Part shown: positions 8,801 through 17,217 of the stretch, one piece after another | Layout: each line of letters starts with the position of its first letter | Numbering within the stretch: the stretch's first letter is position 1 | Assembly: GCA_002423025.1 (NCBI GenBank) | Contig: DIUN01000026.1 | Location: 37,676 to 101,675, forward strand | Direction of reading: 5' to 3' | DNA from: Sphingomonadales bacterium UBA6157 | Lineage (GTDB): Bacteria > Pseudomonadota > Alphaproteobacteria > Sphingomonadales > Sphingomonadaceae | Length of the DNA stretch: 64,000 nucleotides | Notes under the pieces: model-generated | What the model was told of the DNA's origin: nothing | Databases searched by the model: none | What the model saw: the letters and a program-made list of their open reading frames with translations, nothing else | Translations under genes and position numbers: made by a program

Positions 8801-10401
8801 CGCGGGTTGTCGGATATCACCGCCAGCGGGGAATCATCGCCCATGCTGCCGATGGCTTCCTTTGCGTCTTCCACCATCGGTGCCAGCAGCAACTCCATGT
8901 CCTCCATGGTCTGTCCGGCAGCGACCTGGCGCTGGCGCAGTTCGTCGCGTGAGAAGTGCCCGGCCGGCTCTGGCCCATCATGGCCCTTGAGTTGCTGGAA
9001 TGTGGTAAAGCCAGCCACCTTGCGGGCATAGTCACTGGCCCCTGCGATGCGGTCTTTGATCTCTCGGTCCGAATAGAAGCGCGGCGGCGTGCCTTCCTCG
9101 CCTTCAATGTCTACGGCGATCATCTCTCCTGGCCCAAGTGCGCCCTTCTTGATGATCTCGGATTCGGGCACGACAACCATGCCAGCCTCAGAGCCGGTGA
9201 TCAGCAGGTTGTCGCGTGTCAGGCAGTAGCGCATCGGCCGTAGAGCATTGCGGTCCAGCCCGGCGACAACCCAGCGGCCATCGGTCATTGCCAACGCTGC
9301 GGGGCCGTCCCAGGCTTCCATGATGCTGGCGAAAAAGGCGTACATGGCGCGGTGAGAGTCGGGCAGGCTATCGTCCCTTCCCCAAGCCTCGGGTACAAGC
9401 ATCAGCTTGGCCGTCGGCGCATCACGGCCTGACCGCACAAAGGCCTCAAACACGGCGTCTAGCGCGGCAGTGTCGGAAGCACCGGCGGCGATCAGTGGCT
9501 TGATGTCCTCCGAATGCTCGCCAAATGCCGCGGCGGCCATCTTGATCTCGTGGCTTTTCATCCAGTTGGTGTTGCCGCGCACCGTATTGATCTCGCCATT
9601 ATGGGCGAGGCAGCGGAAAGGCTGCGCCAGCCACCATTGCGGGAAGGTGTTGGTGCTGTAGCGCTGGTGATAAATGACGAAGCGGGACTTGAAGCGCGCA
9701 TCGAGCAGGTCAGGATAGAATATCGATAGCTCCTCTGCGAGGAACAGGCCCTTATAGATAATCGAGCGGGCGCTGAGCGAGCAGATGTAGAAGCCTTGCG
9801 TTTGCGCCTCGATAACCCGCTTCTCGATACGGCGGCGAATGAGGAAGAGATCCTTCTCAAAGGCTTCCAGTGCGGCGGCATTGCCATCCGGGCCGGGCAG
9901 AGGGCCGGCAATCATGATCTGCTCGATCTCGGGGCGAGAAAGCATGGCCTTCTCGCCGATGCAGGAAACGTCCACAGGCACCTGGCGCCAGCCATACACC
10001 TTGTAGCCAAAACCGATGATCTCGGATTCCACAATTATCCGGCAGGTCTCCTGCGCAGCGAGATCGGTGCGCGGCAGGAACACCATGCCGACTGCGAGCA
10101 GATTGGGCTTGGGCGCATGGCCGGCTCGCTCGATGTGCTCCCGGAAAAAGTCCAGCGGCAGTTCAACATGAATTCCAGCGCCATCCCCGGTCTTGCCGTC
10201 GGCATCGACAGCGCCGCGATGCCAGACGGCCTTGAGCGCTTCGATGCCCGCTACAACGACGCGACGCGAGGCTACGCCATCAGTGGCCGCGACGAGCCCG
10301 ACACCGCAGGCATCGGACTCCATGTCGGGCCGGTACATGCCGGTTTCGGCAATTCGGGCGCGCTCTGCGGCGGAAGCGGTCTGGGGCGAAACAGTCATCA
10401 T
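5833..10401 (-). CDS. gltB: Glutamate synthase [NADPH] large subunit
   Basis: The product has 1522 residues, the usual length. GltB makes two glutamates from glutamine and 2-oxoglutarate. The class II amidotransferase domain carries the N-terminal nucleophile Cys32 in DACGVGL, exposed after removal of a short propeptide. The central and FMN-binding domains follow, with GEGGEDKTRYK, GAKPGEGGQLPG and the 3Fe-4S cluster cysteines in CIMVRQCHSNTCPVG. The C-terminal Gly-rich beta-helix is intact. The first ATG of the ATGATG pair at 10401 is chosen because GAGGA lies just upstream; extension to 10542 would run into gltD. It is translated from the gltD-gltB message. Third positions are less GC-saturated than in genes after 25 kb. 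Confidence 0.97.
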   Translation of the reverse strand: MMTVSPQTASAAERARIAETGMYRPDMESDACGVGLVAATDGVASRRVVVAGIEALKAVWHRGAVDADGKTGDGAGIHVELPLDFFREHIERAGHAPKPNLLAVGMVFLPRTDLAAQETCRIIVESEIIGFGYKVYGWRQVPVDVSCIGEKAMLSRPEIEQIMIAGPLPGPDGNAAALEAFEKDLFLIRRRIEKRVIEAQTQGFYICSLSARSIIYKGLFLAEELSIFYPDLLDARFKSRFVIYHQRYSTNTFPQWWLAQPFRCLAHNGEINTVRGNTNWMKSHEIKMAAAAFGEHSEDIKPLIAAGASDTAALDAVFEAFVRSGRDAPTAKLMLVPEAWGRDDSLPDSHRAMYAFFASIMEAWDGPAALAMTDGRWVVAGLDRNALRPMRYCLTRDNLLITGSEAGMVVVPESEIIKKGALGPGEMIAVDIEGEEGTPPRFYSDREIKDRIAGASDYARKVAGFTTFQQLKGHDGPEPAGHFSRDELRQRQVAAGQTMEDMELLLAPMVEDAKEAIGSMGDDSPLAVISDNPRNLSHFFRQNFSQVTNPPIDSLRETRVMSLKTRFSNLGNILDGGARQEGVMVMDTPVVTNLGWDVLKRHFGKQVAEIDCTFDIAGGPEALRSAIARVRREAEVAVRSGKSQLFLTDENQSAGRAAISMILATAGVHTHLVRKGLRTFASINVRACEALDTHYFAVLIGAGATTVNAYLVQEAIADRHARGLFGNLSYDACVARYKKAVEDGLLKIMAKMGIAVISSYRGGYNFEAVGLSRALVNDFFPGMPTKISGEGFESIFISSQMRHEKAFDEDVLALPIGGLYRYRAGSEAHAYEAGMIHLLQHAVAADSYSDYLRFSRAVQAQPPISLRDLLDFVDNTTPVAIESVESITEIRKRFVTPGMSLGALSPEGHETLAIAMNRIGAKAVSGEGGEDKTRYKPYENGDNANSAIKQIASGRFGVTAEYLLACEEIEIKVAQGAKPGEGGQLPGFKVSEMIARLRHSTPGVSLISPPPHHDIYSIEDLAQLIYDLKQINPRARVCVKLVSSAGIGTVAAGVAKAHADAILISGNVGGTGASPQTSIKYAGTPWEMGLSEVNQVLTLNGLRHRVKLRTDGGLKTGRDIVIAAILGAEEFGIGTLSLVAMGCIMVRQCHSNTCPVGVCTQDEALRQKFSGSPEKVINLMSFIAEEVREILTRLGVRSLDEIIGRTELLRQVSRGAEHLDDLDLNPILAKVDAPDNARRFNIPGHRNEVPDSLDAEMIGDAAQLFSRGEKMQLTYTVRNTHRAVGTRLSSEITQKFGMAGLAPGHIHIRLRGSAGQSLGAFAVQGVKLEVFGEANDYVGKGLSGATIAVRPMVSSPLASQDNAIIGNTVLYGATAGRLFAAGRAGERFAVRNSGASAVVEGCGANGCEYMTGGVAVILGRTGDNFAAGMSGGMAFVLDINGDFERRVNRDSVALNRLASAHWEGLLKGLVEEHVRETGSRWAAGLLTEWERTREQFWQVCPKEMLTRLVNPLDDRAVLQAAE

Positions 10402-10411
10402 CCGGAAATCC

Positions 10412-11839
10412 TCAGGCTGCGTGAGCGGCTGCTTGACCAGCGCGCTGGCGCAGGAACTGGTGGATATGGGCGGAAACATCGCGGCCATCGCGGACAGCCC
10501 AGACCACCAGCGATGCGCCGCGCACAATGTCTCCGGCGGCAAAGACGCCGGGCAGCGAGGTCATCATGCTCTTGTGATCAACCCGAACAGTGCCCCAGCG
10601 TGTGACACCAAGATCAGGTGCGCCGAACAGGCCCGGCAAATCCTCAGCATCGAAACCCAGCGCCTTGATTACAAGATCGGCCCGAGCCTCGAAGTCCCCT
10701 CCAGGCTCGACTTCGGGTGCGCGACGGCCGTCGGCGCCGGCTAGGCCGAGTCGCATCCGGCTCGCCGTGACAACACCGTTGCTGAAAGCCGCCGGTGCTG
10801 CCAGCCAAATGAATTCAACGCCTTCTTCTTCGGCATTTGCGACTTCACGAGCCGAGCCTGGCATGTTGGTCCGGTCGCGACGGTAAAGACATTTTACTGA
10901 GGCGGCTCCCTGCCGGACAGCCGTGCGAACACAGTCCATTGCAGTGTCGCCCCCTCCGATGACGACGACATGCTTGCCGGCGGCATCGAGGCGCACCGCA
11001 TCGGGCACCAGATCGCCAAAACTTTGGCGGTTGGAGGCAATGAGATATTCCAGTGCTTCGAGTACGGCGGGGCCTTCGCTTCCGGGCACATCGATGTCGC
11101 GTGCCTTGTAAACGCCCGTGGCAATCAGAATTGCGTCATGTTCCTCTTGAAGCTCTGCAAGGCTTGCGTCGCGCCCAACCACAAAGTCTTGATGAAAGAT
11201 CACGCCGGCTTCGCCTAGTCGTTCGACACGACGCAACACGACCGGCTTCTCAAGTTTAAATCCGGGGATACCGTAGGTGAGCAGGCCGCCGGCGCGATCG
11301 TGTCTGTCATAGACATGCACAGTGTAGCCTTTGGTGCGCAGCAGTTCAGCCGCAGTCAGCCCTGCCGGGCCAGCGCCGATGATGCCGACGGATTGCCCTG
11401 AGCGGTCGGCCAGAATCTTGACTGGCTTCACCCAGCCATTTTCCCAGGCCGTGTCTGTGATGAACTTCTCGACGGCACCGATGGTGACGGAACCGAAATC
11501 CTTCTCGATCACGCAATTGCCTTCGCACAGCCGGTCCTGCGGGCAGATGCGTCCGCAGATCTCGGGCATCGTAGAGGTGGCGGCGGATAGCTCATAGGCT
11601 TCCTCAAGCCGGCCCTCGGCAGTCAGCTTCAGCCAATCCGGAATGTTGTTATGGAGCGGACAATGTACCTGGCAGAACGGCACGCCGCACTGTGAGCAAC
11701 GTGCCGCCTGCTCTTCCGCCTTGGCAAGAATGTAGGGCCGGGCGATCTCGAGGAAATCTTGGGCGCGCTCACCGGCTTGGCGCTTTGGCGGATATGCCTG
11801 CCCTTGCTCGATGAACTTCAACATGCGTGTCTCGGCCAT
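10412..11839 (-). CDS. gltD: Glutamate synthase small subunit
   Basis: The product has 475 residues from MAETRML. It passes electrons from NADPH through FAD and iron-sulfur clusters to GltB. The N-terminal domain has the cysteine set CSQCGVPFCQVHC (Cys48, 51, 56, 60) and a second group in CGRICPQDRLCEGNC, which bind two 4Fe-4S clusters. An FAD motif GIIGAGPAGLTAAELL and an NADPH motif VIGGGDTAMD follow. Upstream in-frame ATGs (11893, 11860) would add residues not seen in the family; AGGGACGA lies just before the chosen start. gltB begins ten bases after its stop. Confidence 0.96.
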   Translation of the reverse strand: MAETRMLKFIEQGQAYPPKRQAGERAQDFLEIARPYILAKAEEQAARCSQCGVPFCQVHCPLHNNIPDWLKLTAEGRLEEAYELSAATSTMPEICGRICPQDRLCEGNCVIEKDFGSVTIGAVEKFITDTAWENGWVKPVKILADRSGQSVGIIGAGPAGLTAAELLRTKGYTVHVYDRHDRAGGLLTYGIPGFKLEKPVVLRRVERLGEAGVIFHQDFVVGRDASLAELQEEHDAILIATGVYKARDIDVPGSEGPAVLEALEYLIASNRQSFGDLVPDAVRLDAAGKHVVVIGGGDTAMDCVRTAVRQGAASVKCLYRRDRTNMPGSAREVANAEEEGVEFIWLAAPAAFSNGVVTASRMRLGLAGADGRRAPEVEPGGDFEARADLVIKALGFDAEDLPGLFGAPDLGVTRWGTVRVDHKSMMTSLPGVFAAGDIVRGASLVVWAVRDGRDVSAHIHQFLRQRAGQAAAHAA

Positions 11840-11988
11840 GGCAGATCGTCCCTTTCGCATGGTGTCGATACAGCGACACGAGGGGCGAGTCACGTGAAAA
11901 GCGCAAATTGGGACAGTTTTTATGACCTAGTTTGGAGCTAATCCCTTTTCGGAGAGGTTGTTTTATCAATATAGGTATTAAATCGGAC

Positions 11989-12792
11989 CTATTTTGTGAG
12001 TAGCCAGATCACAGCAGCTGTGCCGATGATGATCCGATACCAGGCGAAGGGAGCGAAACCGAAGCGGCCGACGATGGCGACAAAGCTGCGAACCACTGCG
12101 AGCGCTACGAGGAATGCGACCAAAAAGCCGATGCCGATGGCGGCCAAGTCTCCGCCGCCAAGTGCGTCGCGGTTCTTGTAAAGCGCATAGGCAGTGGCGG
12201 CGATCATGGTGGGCAAAGCCAGGAAGAAACTGTATTCAGCCGCAGTCTTGCGATCGAGCCCCGAGAGCAGGCCGAACATGATTGTCGCGCCTGACCGCGA
12301 AACCCCGGGCACCATCGCGACACACTGTCCGATACCGACCAGCAGCGCCGTGCCGCCGGGGACTGCCTCGACGCTCTCAAAGCGCGGCTTGTGCATCATC
12401 CTTTCGAGAATCAGGATGGCGATGCCGCCGATGATCAGGGCTATCGCTACGGTCATGGGCGATTCGAGCAGCTTCCGTATGCCCTCATAAGCCAGCGCTC
12501 CGACAAGCAGCGCCGGCACGACGCCGAGCAGGATATTGCGTGTGAAGGCGATGGCGCCGGCATCGCGGCGCATGAGGCCTGTGATGACCCCTGTGAACCT
12601 TTGCCGATAGGCTACCAACACGGCGAGGATCGCGCCAAGCTGGATCGCTATCTTGAACGCCAGTTCCGCTTCACCCTTGAAGCCAAGAAGTTCGCTGGCG
12701 AGGATGAGATGCCCTGTCGATGAGACAGGGAGGAATTCCGTCAGCCCTTCGATGATACCGAGAAGGATGATGTCGAAAAGGCTTTGTTGCAT
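11989..12792 (-). CDS. uppP: Undecaprenyl-diphosphate phosphatase
   Basis: This 267-residue integral membrane protein has about eight hydrophobic segments. It carries the two BacA/UppP signature motifs, EGLTEFLPVSSTGHLI near the N-terminus and PGVSRSGATIM in the middle. It recycles the C55 lipid carrier for peptidoglycan and polysaccharide export by removing one phosphate, and gives bacitracin tolerance when abundant. It follows the NDUFA9-like gene on the same strand with a 63-bp gap. The AT-rich 150-bp gap after it, before the start of gltD, shows no gene. Confidence 0.96.
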   Translation of the reverse strand: MQQSLFDIILLGIIEGLTEFLPVSSTGHLILASELLGFKGEAELAFKIAIQLGAILAVLVAYRQRFTGVITGLMRRDAGAIAFTRNILLGVVPALLVGALAYEGIRKLLESPMTVAIALIIGGIAILILERMMHKPRFESVEAVPGGTALLVGIGQCVAMVPGVSRSGATIMFGLLSGLDRKTAAEYSFFLALPTMIAATAYALYKNRDALGGGDLAAIGIGFLVAFLVALAVVRSFVAIVGRFGFAPFAWYRIIIGTAAVIWLLTK

Positions 12793-12855
12793 GGCGACCC
12801 CGCTGCGGATGCCGGGCTGCGATAGCGGTCCCTTCTAGGCTGCGCCACCCCGGGC

Positions 12856-13821
12856 TCAAATCTTACGATTGAAGCGCCCGCTTTTCCGGTAGCGTTCCAG
12901 CATGGCCGGCACAAATGCCGCCATGGGCGTTGGCGTGATGCCCAGATCGTTTAGGCCCGGCATGCCCGGTGCAGCGACGTTGTCTTTCCGCAGCATGGTG
13001 AACTGGTCCGATGTCATAGGCATCAGCGGGAGGATGTCTCCCAGCTTGCCCATGAGCGCGGCGATGCCGTCCGGCACCTCAACGAGGGCGCGATCAGCGC
13101 GCGTCTCACGGTTGATCATTTGCAGGATCTCGCGGAAGCTCAAAACGTCCGGCCCACCCAGCTCGTAAATCTTGCCGGCGGCGGCCGGATTGCCGAGCGC
13201 CGCCACCACTGCCGCCGCCATGTCGAGCACGAACACCGGCTGGAACTTGCTGTCCCCGGCTATTACCGGCAGCACCGGCGAAAGCCGCGCCATGCTGGCA
13301 AAGCGATTGATGAATTGATCTTCGGCGCCAATCACGAGGCTGGGTCGCAAAATAGTGGCGCTGGGGATGGCGTTGCGTACGGCAGCCTCGCCTGCAGCCT
13401 TGCTGCGCGCATAGGGCACCGGCGACGCCGGGTCCGCGCCAATGGCTGACACTTGCACATAGGCGGAAATGCCGGCCGCCGCTGCAATTTGAGCAGCGCG
13501 CCCGGCGCCCTCGGCTTGCACAGCCTCGAAACGCTGCCCACCCTTCTCATCGAGAATGCCGACCAGGTTCACACCAGCGTCCGCGCTGGCAAAGGCTTCG
13601 GCGAGGCCCTGGCCGCTGCCGATATCGGCGCGCACCAGCTGAATCTGGCCCAGATCGCCCAGCGGCTTCAAAAATCCGGCACGCTCGGGGTGCCGCACGG
13701 CGACCCGAACCCGATACCCATGCTCGGCAAGCCGCTGCACAATGTAGCGGCCAAGAAAGCCCGAGCCGCCGATTACGGTTACAAGGGCATCATGTGCGAG
13801 TGGAGTGAGGGGGTTCGTCAT
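12856..13821 (-). CDS. NDUFA9-like NAD(P)-binding epimerase
   Basis: The product has 321 residues. It is an atypical short-chain dehydrogenase with nucleotide motif TVIGGSGFLGRYIVQRL and a Tyr/Lys pair in VPYARSKAAGE. The middle (ATILRPSLVIGAEDQFINRFA) and end (PMTSDQFTMLRKDNVAAPG) match the family annotated as complex I NDUFA9 subunit in alphaproteobacteria. Members bind NADPH and support assembly or stability of respiratory complex I, or act on ubiquinone intermediates. It is cytosolic and probably cotranscribed with uppP. The role is inferred from family resemblance. Confidence 0.88.
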   Translation of the reverse strand: MTNPLTPLAHDALVTVIGGSGFLGRYIVQRLAEHGYRVRVAVRHPERAGFLKPLGDLGQIQLVRADIGSGQGLAEAFASADAGVNLVGILDEKGGQRFEAVQAEGAGRAAQIAAAAGISAYVQVSAIGADPASPVPYARSKAAGEAAVRNAIPSATILRPSLVIGAEDQFINRFASMARLSPVLPVIAGDSKFQPVFVLDMAAAVVAALGNPAAAGKIYELGGPDVLSFREILQMINRETRADRALVEVPDGIAALMGKLGDILPLMPMTSDQFTMLRKDNVAAPGMPGLNDLGITPTPMAAFVPAMLERYRKSGRFNRKI

Positions 13822-13978
13822 GACGGGCCTTCTAGCTTGGCCGTGCGCGGCTGTCGCGGCGCATATTGGCTCTTTCGGACTCGAACAAGACGATCAGCGG
13901 CCACCGACATTTCAATCTATATCGAGACATGCATTGACAAGCTGCTGGCTGACCCCTAACCCGCCGCTTCGCTTGCCT

Positions 13979-14065
13979 GCCCAGGTGGCGGAATTGGTAG
14001 ACGCGCCAGCTTCAGGTGCTGGTACTCGTAAGGGTGTGAAGGTTCGAGTCCTTTCCTGGGCACCA
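13979..14065 (+). tRNA. tRNA-Leu (anticodon CAG)
   Basis: The sequence folds into a class II tRNA. The acceptor GCCCAGG pairs with CCTGGGC, the D-arm is GGCGGAATTGGTAGAC, the anticodon stem-loop reads CCAGCTTCAGGTGCTGG with CAG as anticodon, there is a long variable arm (TACTCGTAAGGGTGT), and the T-arm is GGTTCGAGTCC. The 3' CCA is encoded at 14063-14065. Confidence 0.98.
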
Positions 14066-14070
14066 TCGCT

Positions 14071-14097
14071 CGCCGCCAACTCATTGAGTTGGCGGCG
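14071..14097 (+). terminator. Hairpin just after tRNA-Leu
   Basis: A perfect 12-bp stem, CGCCGCCAACTC (14071-14082) with GAGTTGGCGGCG (14086-14097), surrounds a three-base loop six bases after the encoded CCA. It probably ends tRNA transcription. There is no U-tract. Confidence 0.6.
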
Positions 14098-14224
14098 ATG
14101 ATGACCAAAGCGACGTCGGCATGGTTGTTTCATGTGTATATCCGACACCCGTGGATTTTTGCGGGCACATTTACGCTCGGCTTTGCCGGCACTCCGCTCA
14201 CAACTCCTATTCAGCGTCCAGTAA

Positions 14225-14250
14225 GGAACCATCCGGATTGCTGATGAGTT
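14225..14250 (+). promoter_or_regulatory. EcfG-like general stress promoter (candidate)
   Basis: GGAAC at 14225-14229 and GTT at 14248-14250 are separated by 18 bases, close to the alphaproteobacterial EcfG consensus (GGAAC, 16-17 bases, cGTT). It lies about 50 bases before the start of a glycine-zipper lipoprotein, a gene type often in the general stress regulon. The base before GTT is A rather than C, so this is a candidate only. Confidence 0.4.
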
Positions 14251-14298
14251 CTGCATTGCGCAGCCTGTGTGCTGCTATTGCAGACGAAGGAAAGCATC

Positions 14299-14700
14299 AT
14301 GCGGATTCTTGTTATGGGCACTTGCGCAGCCATGCTGCTGGCAGGCTGCGCGGACGGCGGACGTTATGGGCGGCCGGATCCGCGCTGGCAGCAATATGAT
14401 TATGATCGCTACGACCAGAGCGCCGGCGGCTATTATGCCGACCAATATTATCGTGATGACCGCCGCTATCGTGAACGCCGCCTTCAGCAGAATGACCGAG
14501 TTTATCGCGGTCGTGACGGCCGCTTTTATTGTCGTCGTTCCGATGGCACCACGGGACTCATCGTCGGTGGTATCACAGGTGGCGTGTTGGGCAATGTGAT
14601 CGCGCCAGGTGGCTCTCAGACACTGGGCACGATCCTTGGTGCCCTTGCCGGAGCGGCTGTGGGCAGCGCGATCGATCGCGACAATGTTCGCTGCCGCTAA
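14299..14700 (+). CDS. Glycine-zipper outer-membrane lipoprotein
   Basis: The product has 133 residues. A lipoprotein signal (MLLAGCAD) predicts lipidation at a Cys near residue 16. A Tyr/Arg/Asp-rich region follows (YDYDRYDQ, DDRRYRERRLQQ), then a glycine-zipper segment GLIVGGITGGVLGNVIAPGG and a second one (LGALAGAAVGSAID), as in 17-kDa surface antigen-like proteins. It ends in a conserved-looking RCR. ATG at 14299 is chosen over 14269 because GAAGGAAAGC precedes it. A possible EcfG promoter lies upstream, suggesting envelope stress induction. The precise role of such lipoproteins is not known. Confidence 0.85.
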   Translation: MRILVMGTCAAMLLAGCADGGRYGRPDPRWQQYDYDRYDQSAGGYYADQYYRDDRRYRERRLQQNDRVYRGRDGRFYCRRSDGTTGLIVGGITGGVLGNVIAPGGSQTLGTILGALAGAAVGSAIDRDNVRCR

Positions 14701-14779
14701 CGGCGGATAAAAATCCGGTTCTCGCATTTGCTGACCGACAGGGTTGGCAAATGCGAGGCTGGCAACGCATCCGGATGCG

Positions 14780-15484
14780 TTAGCGGAGCAAAGTTTCCAC
14801 CCAGGCCGGCACGAGTTCGCCGGCAGGGCCACGCCGCGACTCGTCGAACGTCCTGCTGCCTGCCGAAGCATCGAGATTGAGTTCCAGGGTGGTCGCCCCA
14901 GCACGTCGCGCCAGATCGACAAAACCCGCCGCCGGGTAGACTGCGCCCGATGTGCCGATAGAGACAAATAGGTCGCAACTGCCAATCGCCGCTTCGATTT
15001 CACCCATGTGATAGGGCGCCTCCCCGAACCAGACGATATCTGGGCGCAGGTGTCCGGCAGATTGGCAGCGCGGGCAGGGCGGGGAATGTGAAAGCCCGCC
15101 TTCCCAAATTGGGGCAGCGCCACAGGCCGTGCACAGCGCTCGCTTCAATTCGCCATGCATGTGCAACAGACGCCGCGATCCGGCACGCTCATGCAGATCA
15201 TCGACATTCTGGGTGACCAGCAGAAGTTTGCCCCGCCATTTCGAATCGAGCCTCGAGAGCGCCTGGTGCGCTATATTGGGCTGAACATGAGCAAGGGCCG
15301 CGCGCCTCGCATCGTAGAATGCCTGCACAAGCGCCGGATTGCGTGCGAACGCCTCGGGTGTCGCGACATCCTCAACGCGATGACCCTCCCAAAGCCCGTC
15401 TGGCCCGCGAAATGTTGGCACTCCAGATTCAGCTGAGATTCCGGCGCCGGTGAGAATGACGATGCTATTGGGAAGGTGAATCAT
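14780..15484 (-). CDS. cobB: NAD-dependent protein deacylase (sirtuin)
   Basis: The product has 234 residues. It removes acyl groups from lysines using NAD. The NAD-binding motif LTGAGISAESGVPTFRG, the TQNVDDLHERAG motif, catalytic His in LLHMHGELK, and a Zn site formed by CTAC and CPRC pairs are all visible. It is cytosolic. The ATG at 15484 fits the usual start (MIHLPNSIVILTGAG); ATGs at 15517 and 15502 would add 6-11 residues, and none has a strong ribosome-binding site. It is divergent from a small secreted-protein gene and stands alone. Confidence 0.93.
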   Translation of the reverse strand: MIHLPNSIVILTGAGISAESGVPTFRGPDGLWEGHRVEDVATPEAFARNPALVQAFYDARRAALAHVQPNIAHQALSRLDSKWRGKLLLVTQNVDDLHERAGSRRLLHMHGELKRALCTACGAAPIWEGGLSHSPPCPRCQSAGHLRPDIVWFGEAPYHMGEIEAAIGSCDLFVSIGTSGAVYPAAGFVDLARRAGATTLELNLDASAGSRTFDESRRGPAGELVPAWVETLLR

Positions 15485-15571
15485 CTTTAACGGGCAACCC
15501 ATTGCAGGCGGAGACATGATAATAGCGCGAGGAAGTTCTGGCAGGCGCGAGGCTCGCAGGGGAGCCCGGTC

Positions 15572-15769
15572 TTGTCGCGAAATTTCTTTCTGCTTGTTGC
15601 CCTTGTCAGCGCAGCGCCAGTTCCTGCCCAGCAGCAAGCTTACAGAGTGAGCGCGGCGGCTGCCACAGTCGATGCGTCGGCAGCTAAGCCCGCCCAAACC
15701 CTTCGCCCCGAAGCAAAGCGGGAGCCAGTCGGAAAGCCCATAAGGTCACTCCCCGATCCGCTGGGCTAG
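15572..15769 (+). CDS. Small secreted Ala/Pro-rich protein (putative)
   Basis: A TTG start with AGGGGAG nine bases upstream opens a 65-residue frame. It begins with a convincing signal peptide (NFFLLVALVSAAPVPAQQ) and continues with a short Ala/Lys/Pro-rich mature part ending PIRSLPDPLG. No family is recognised. Support comes from the ribosome-binding site and the secretion signal; it could be a chance frame in the gap before dapB. Confidence 0.45.
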   Translation: MSRNFFLLVALVSAAPVPAQQQAYRVSAAAATVDASAAKPAQTLRPEAKREPVGKPIRSLPDPLG

Positions 15770-15901
15770 ACTTTGCTCCTTGCCGTCATTGTCATCGCCG
15801 GCGTGGCGCTTCGGCGCCGTCGTGGCGCGAGACGCGTCGTCGCCTGAGCCAGCCAGCGGCGTGATGTTGCGCCGGTCGCGCGGCTGGGCCACATCTGGCG
15901 C

Positions 15902-16711
15902 ATGACAAGTTCGATTCGAATCGGCGTGGTAGGTGCCGGAGGCCGCATGGGCCAGGCGATCATCGCGGCGTTGGCACATGAGCCTGGGCTGCAGTTGGCT
16001 GGCGCCATCGAGCGCGCTGGGCATCCAATGTGCGGCAAGCCGCTCGGCGCGCCCTTCGCGGACAGCCTGACAATTTGCTCCAATTATGGCCCGCTCGCGC
16101 ATGCCAGCGACGTTTTAATTGATTTTACCGCACCAGCCGCTCTTGAGGCGACGCTGGACGCAGCATGTGATGGCCGCGCCGGTATCGTCATCGGCACCAC
16201 AGGTCTGGAGCCGCGCCATCACGCGATGATCGATACGGCTGCCAAGACCATCCCGATCTTGCAGGCAGCCAATACCAGCCTTGGCGTGGCTCTGCTGTGC
16301 CGCCTCGTCGAGGATGCAGCGCGTGCGCTGGGTCCGGACTGGGACATCGAGATTGCGGAGCTTCACCATCGCCAGAAGGTCGATGCGCCATCGGGAACGG
16401 CACTGGCGCTTGGCGAGGCCGCGGCGCGGGGGCGTGGCATTGTTCTTGCCGCTGCCAGCGAGCGTGGACGCGATGGCGCTGATTCTACCCGCAAGCCCGG
16501 CAATATCGGCTTTTCCAGCCTGCGTGGCGGCACGGCGGCTGGCGATCACATGGTGCTGTTCGCTGGTGAGGGCGAGCGTATCGAACTTGCCCATCGCGCC
16601 GAGAACCGGGGCATTTTCGCTCGCGGCGCGCTCCGGGCGGCCAGCTGGCTCGCTGGCAAGCCGGCTGGCCGCTACGCCATGGATGATGTGCTTGGGCTGC
16701 CAGCGCGATAG
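15902..16711 (+). CDS. dapB: 4-Hydroxy-tetrahydrodipicolinate reductase
   Basis: The product has 269 residues. It catalyses the second committed step of lysine and diaminopimelate synthesis with NAD(P)H. The N-terminal Rossmann motif GVVGAGGRMGQAI and the substrate/catalytic motif ELHHRQKVDAPSGTAL are intact, and it ends with the usual KPAGRYAMDDVLGL. It is cytosolic. Its last 40 bases overlap the convergent DUF2244 gene. Confidence 0.97.
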   Translation: MTSSIRIGVVGAGGRMGQAIIAALAHEPGLQLAGAIERAGHPMCGKPLGAPFADSLTICSNYGPLAHASDVLIDFTAPAALEATLDAACDGRAGIVIGTTGLEPRHHAMIDTAAKTIPILQAANTSLGVALLCRLVEDAARALGPDWDIEIAELHHRQKVDAPSGTALALGEAAARGRGIVLAAASERGRDGADSTRKPGNIGFSSLRGGTAAGDHMVLFAGEGERIELAHRAENRGIFARGALRAASWLAGKPAGRYAMDDVLGLPAR

Positions 16712-17157
16712 GCACTGAGCGCCGAGGCGATTGCCGCACCGACTTCCCGGCGCTCAGGCGCCGAGAGAAAGCTGCCAACCCGCACGCGTCGGCCTCTGGC
16801 AGAAAGCCAGACATGGGCATCGCCGTGTGGTGTTTCCTCAACTTGAACGCGGGTCCACAACGGCTCGAAGCCGAAGCGCTTTTCGGTGCCGAGCGGGCTG
16901 ACGCGAAGCAGTGTCAGAGCATCATCTGACAGCACAACGCGCTCATGGCCGCGCCCTGCGGCATAGCTGGCCCGAAACGCCCACCAGAGCAGCAGTACAT
17001 CCGCAACCATGAAAGGCAGGATCGGCCACGCGCCCAGCGCTAGAAAGCGCAATCCGCCAATGAAAAAGAATACGCCGACGCCGCCGACGAGCCAGCGCAT
17101 ATGCCGTCTGTCAAACGAGCGATTCGGCGTGAGGGTCAGGTCTAGTAATGGCGTCAC
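16672..17157 (-). CDS. DUF2244 membrane protein
   Basis: The product has 161 residues. Two membrane segments in the first half (GVGVFFFIGGLRFLALGAWPI, then FMVADVLLLWWAFRASYAAG) are followed by a soluble domain with ERVVLSDDALTLLRV, FEPLWTRVQVEE and ARGRRVRVGSFLSAPER. This is the layout of DUF2244, often encoded near nth in alphaproteobacteria, as here. Function is unknown. The 3' end overlaps dapB on the other strand by 40 bp. Confidence 0.87.
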   Translation of the reverse strand: MTPLLDLTLTPNRSFDRRHMRWLVGGVGVFFFIGGLRFLALGAWPILPFMVADVLLLWWAFRASYAAGRGHERVVLSDDALTLLRVSPLGTEKRFGFEPLWTRVQVEETPHGDAHVWLSARGRRVRVGSFLSAPERREVGAAIASALSAYRAGSPSTSSMA

Positions 17158-17217
17158 TTTGGCACTTTAGAGCCAATCCTCTGGACTTTGCACCCGTCAC
17201 GACGCCACATCCCGGCC

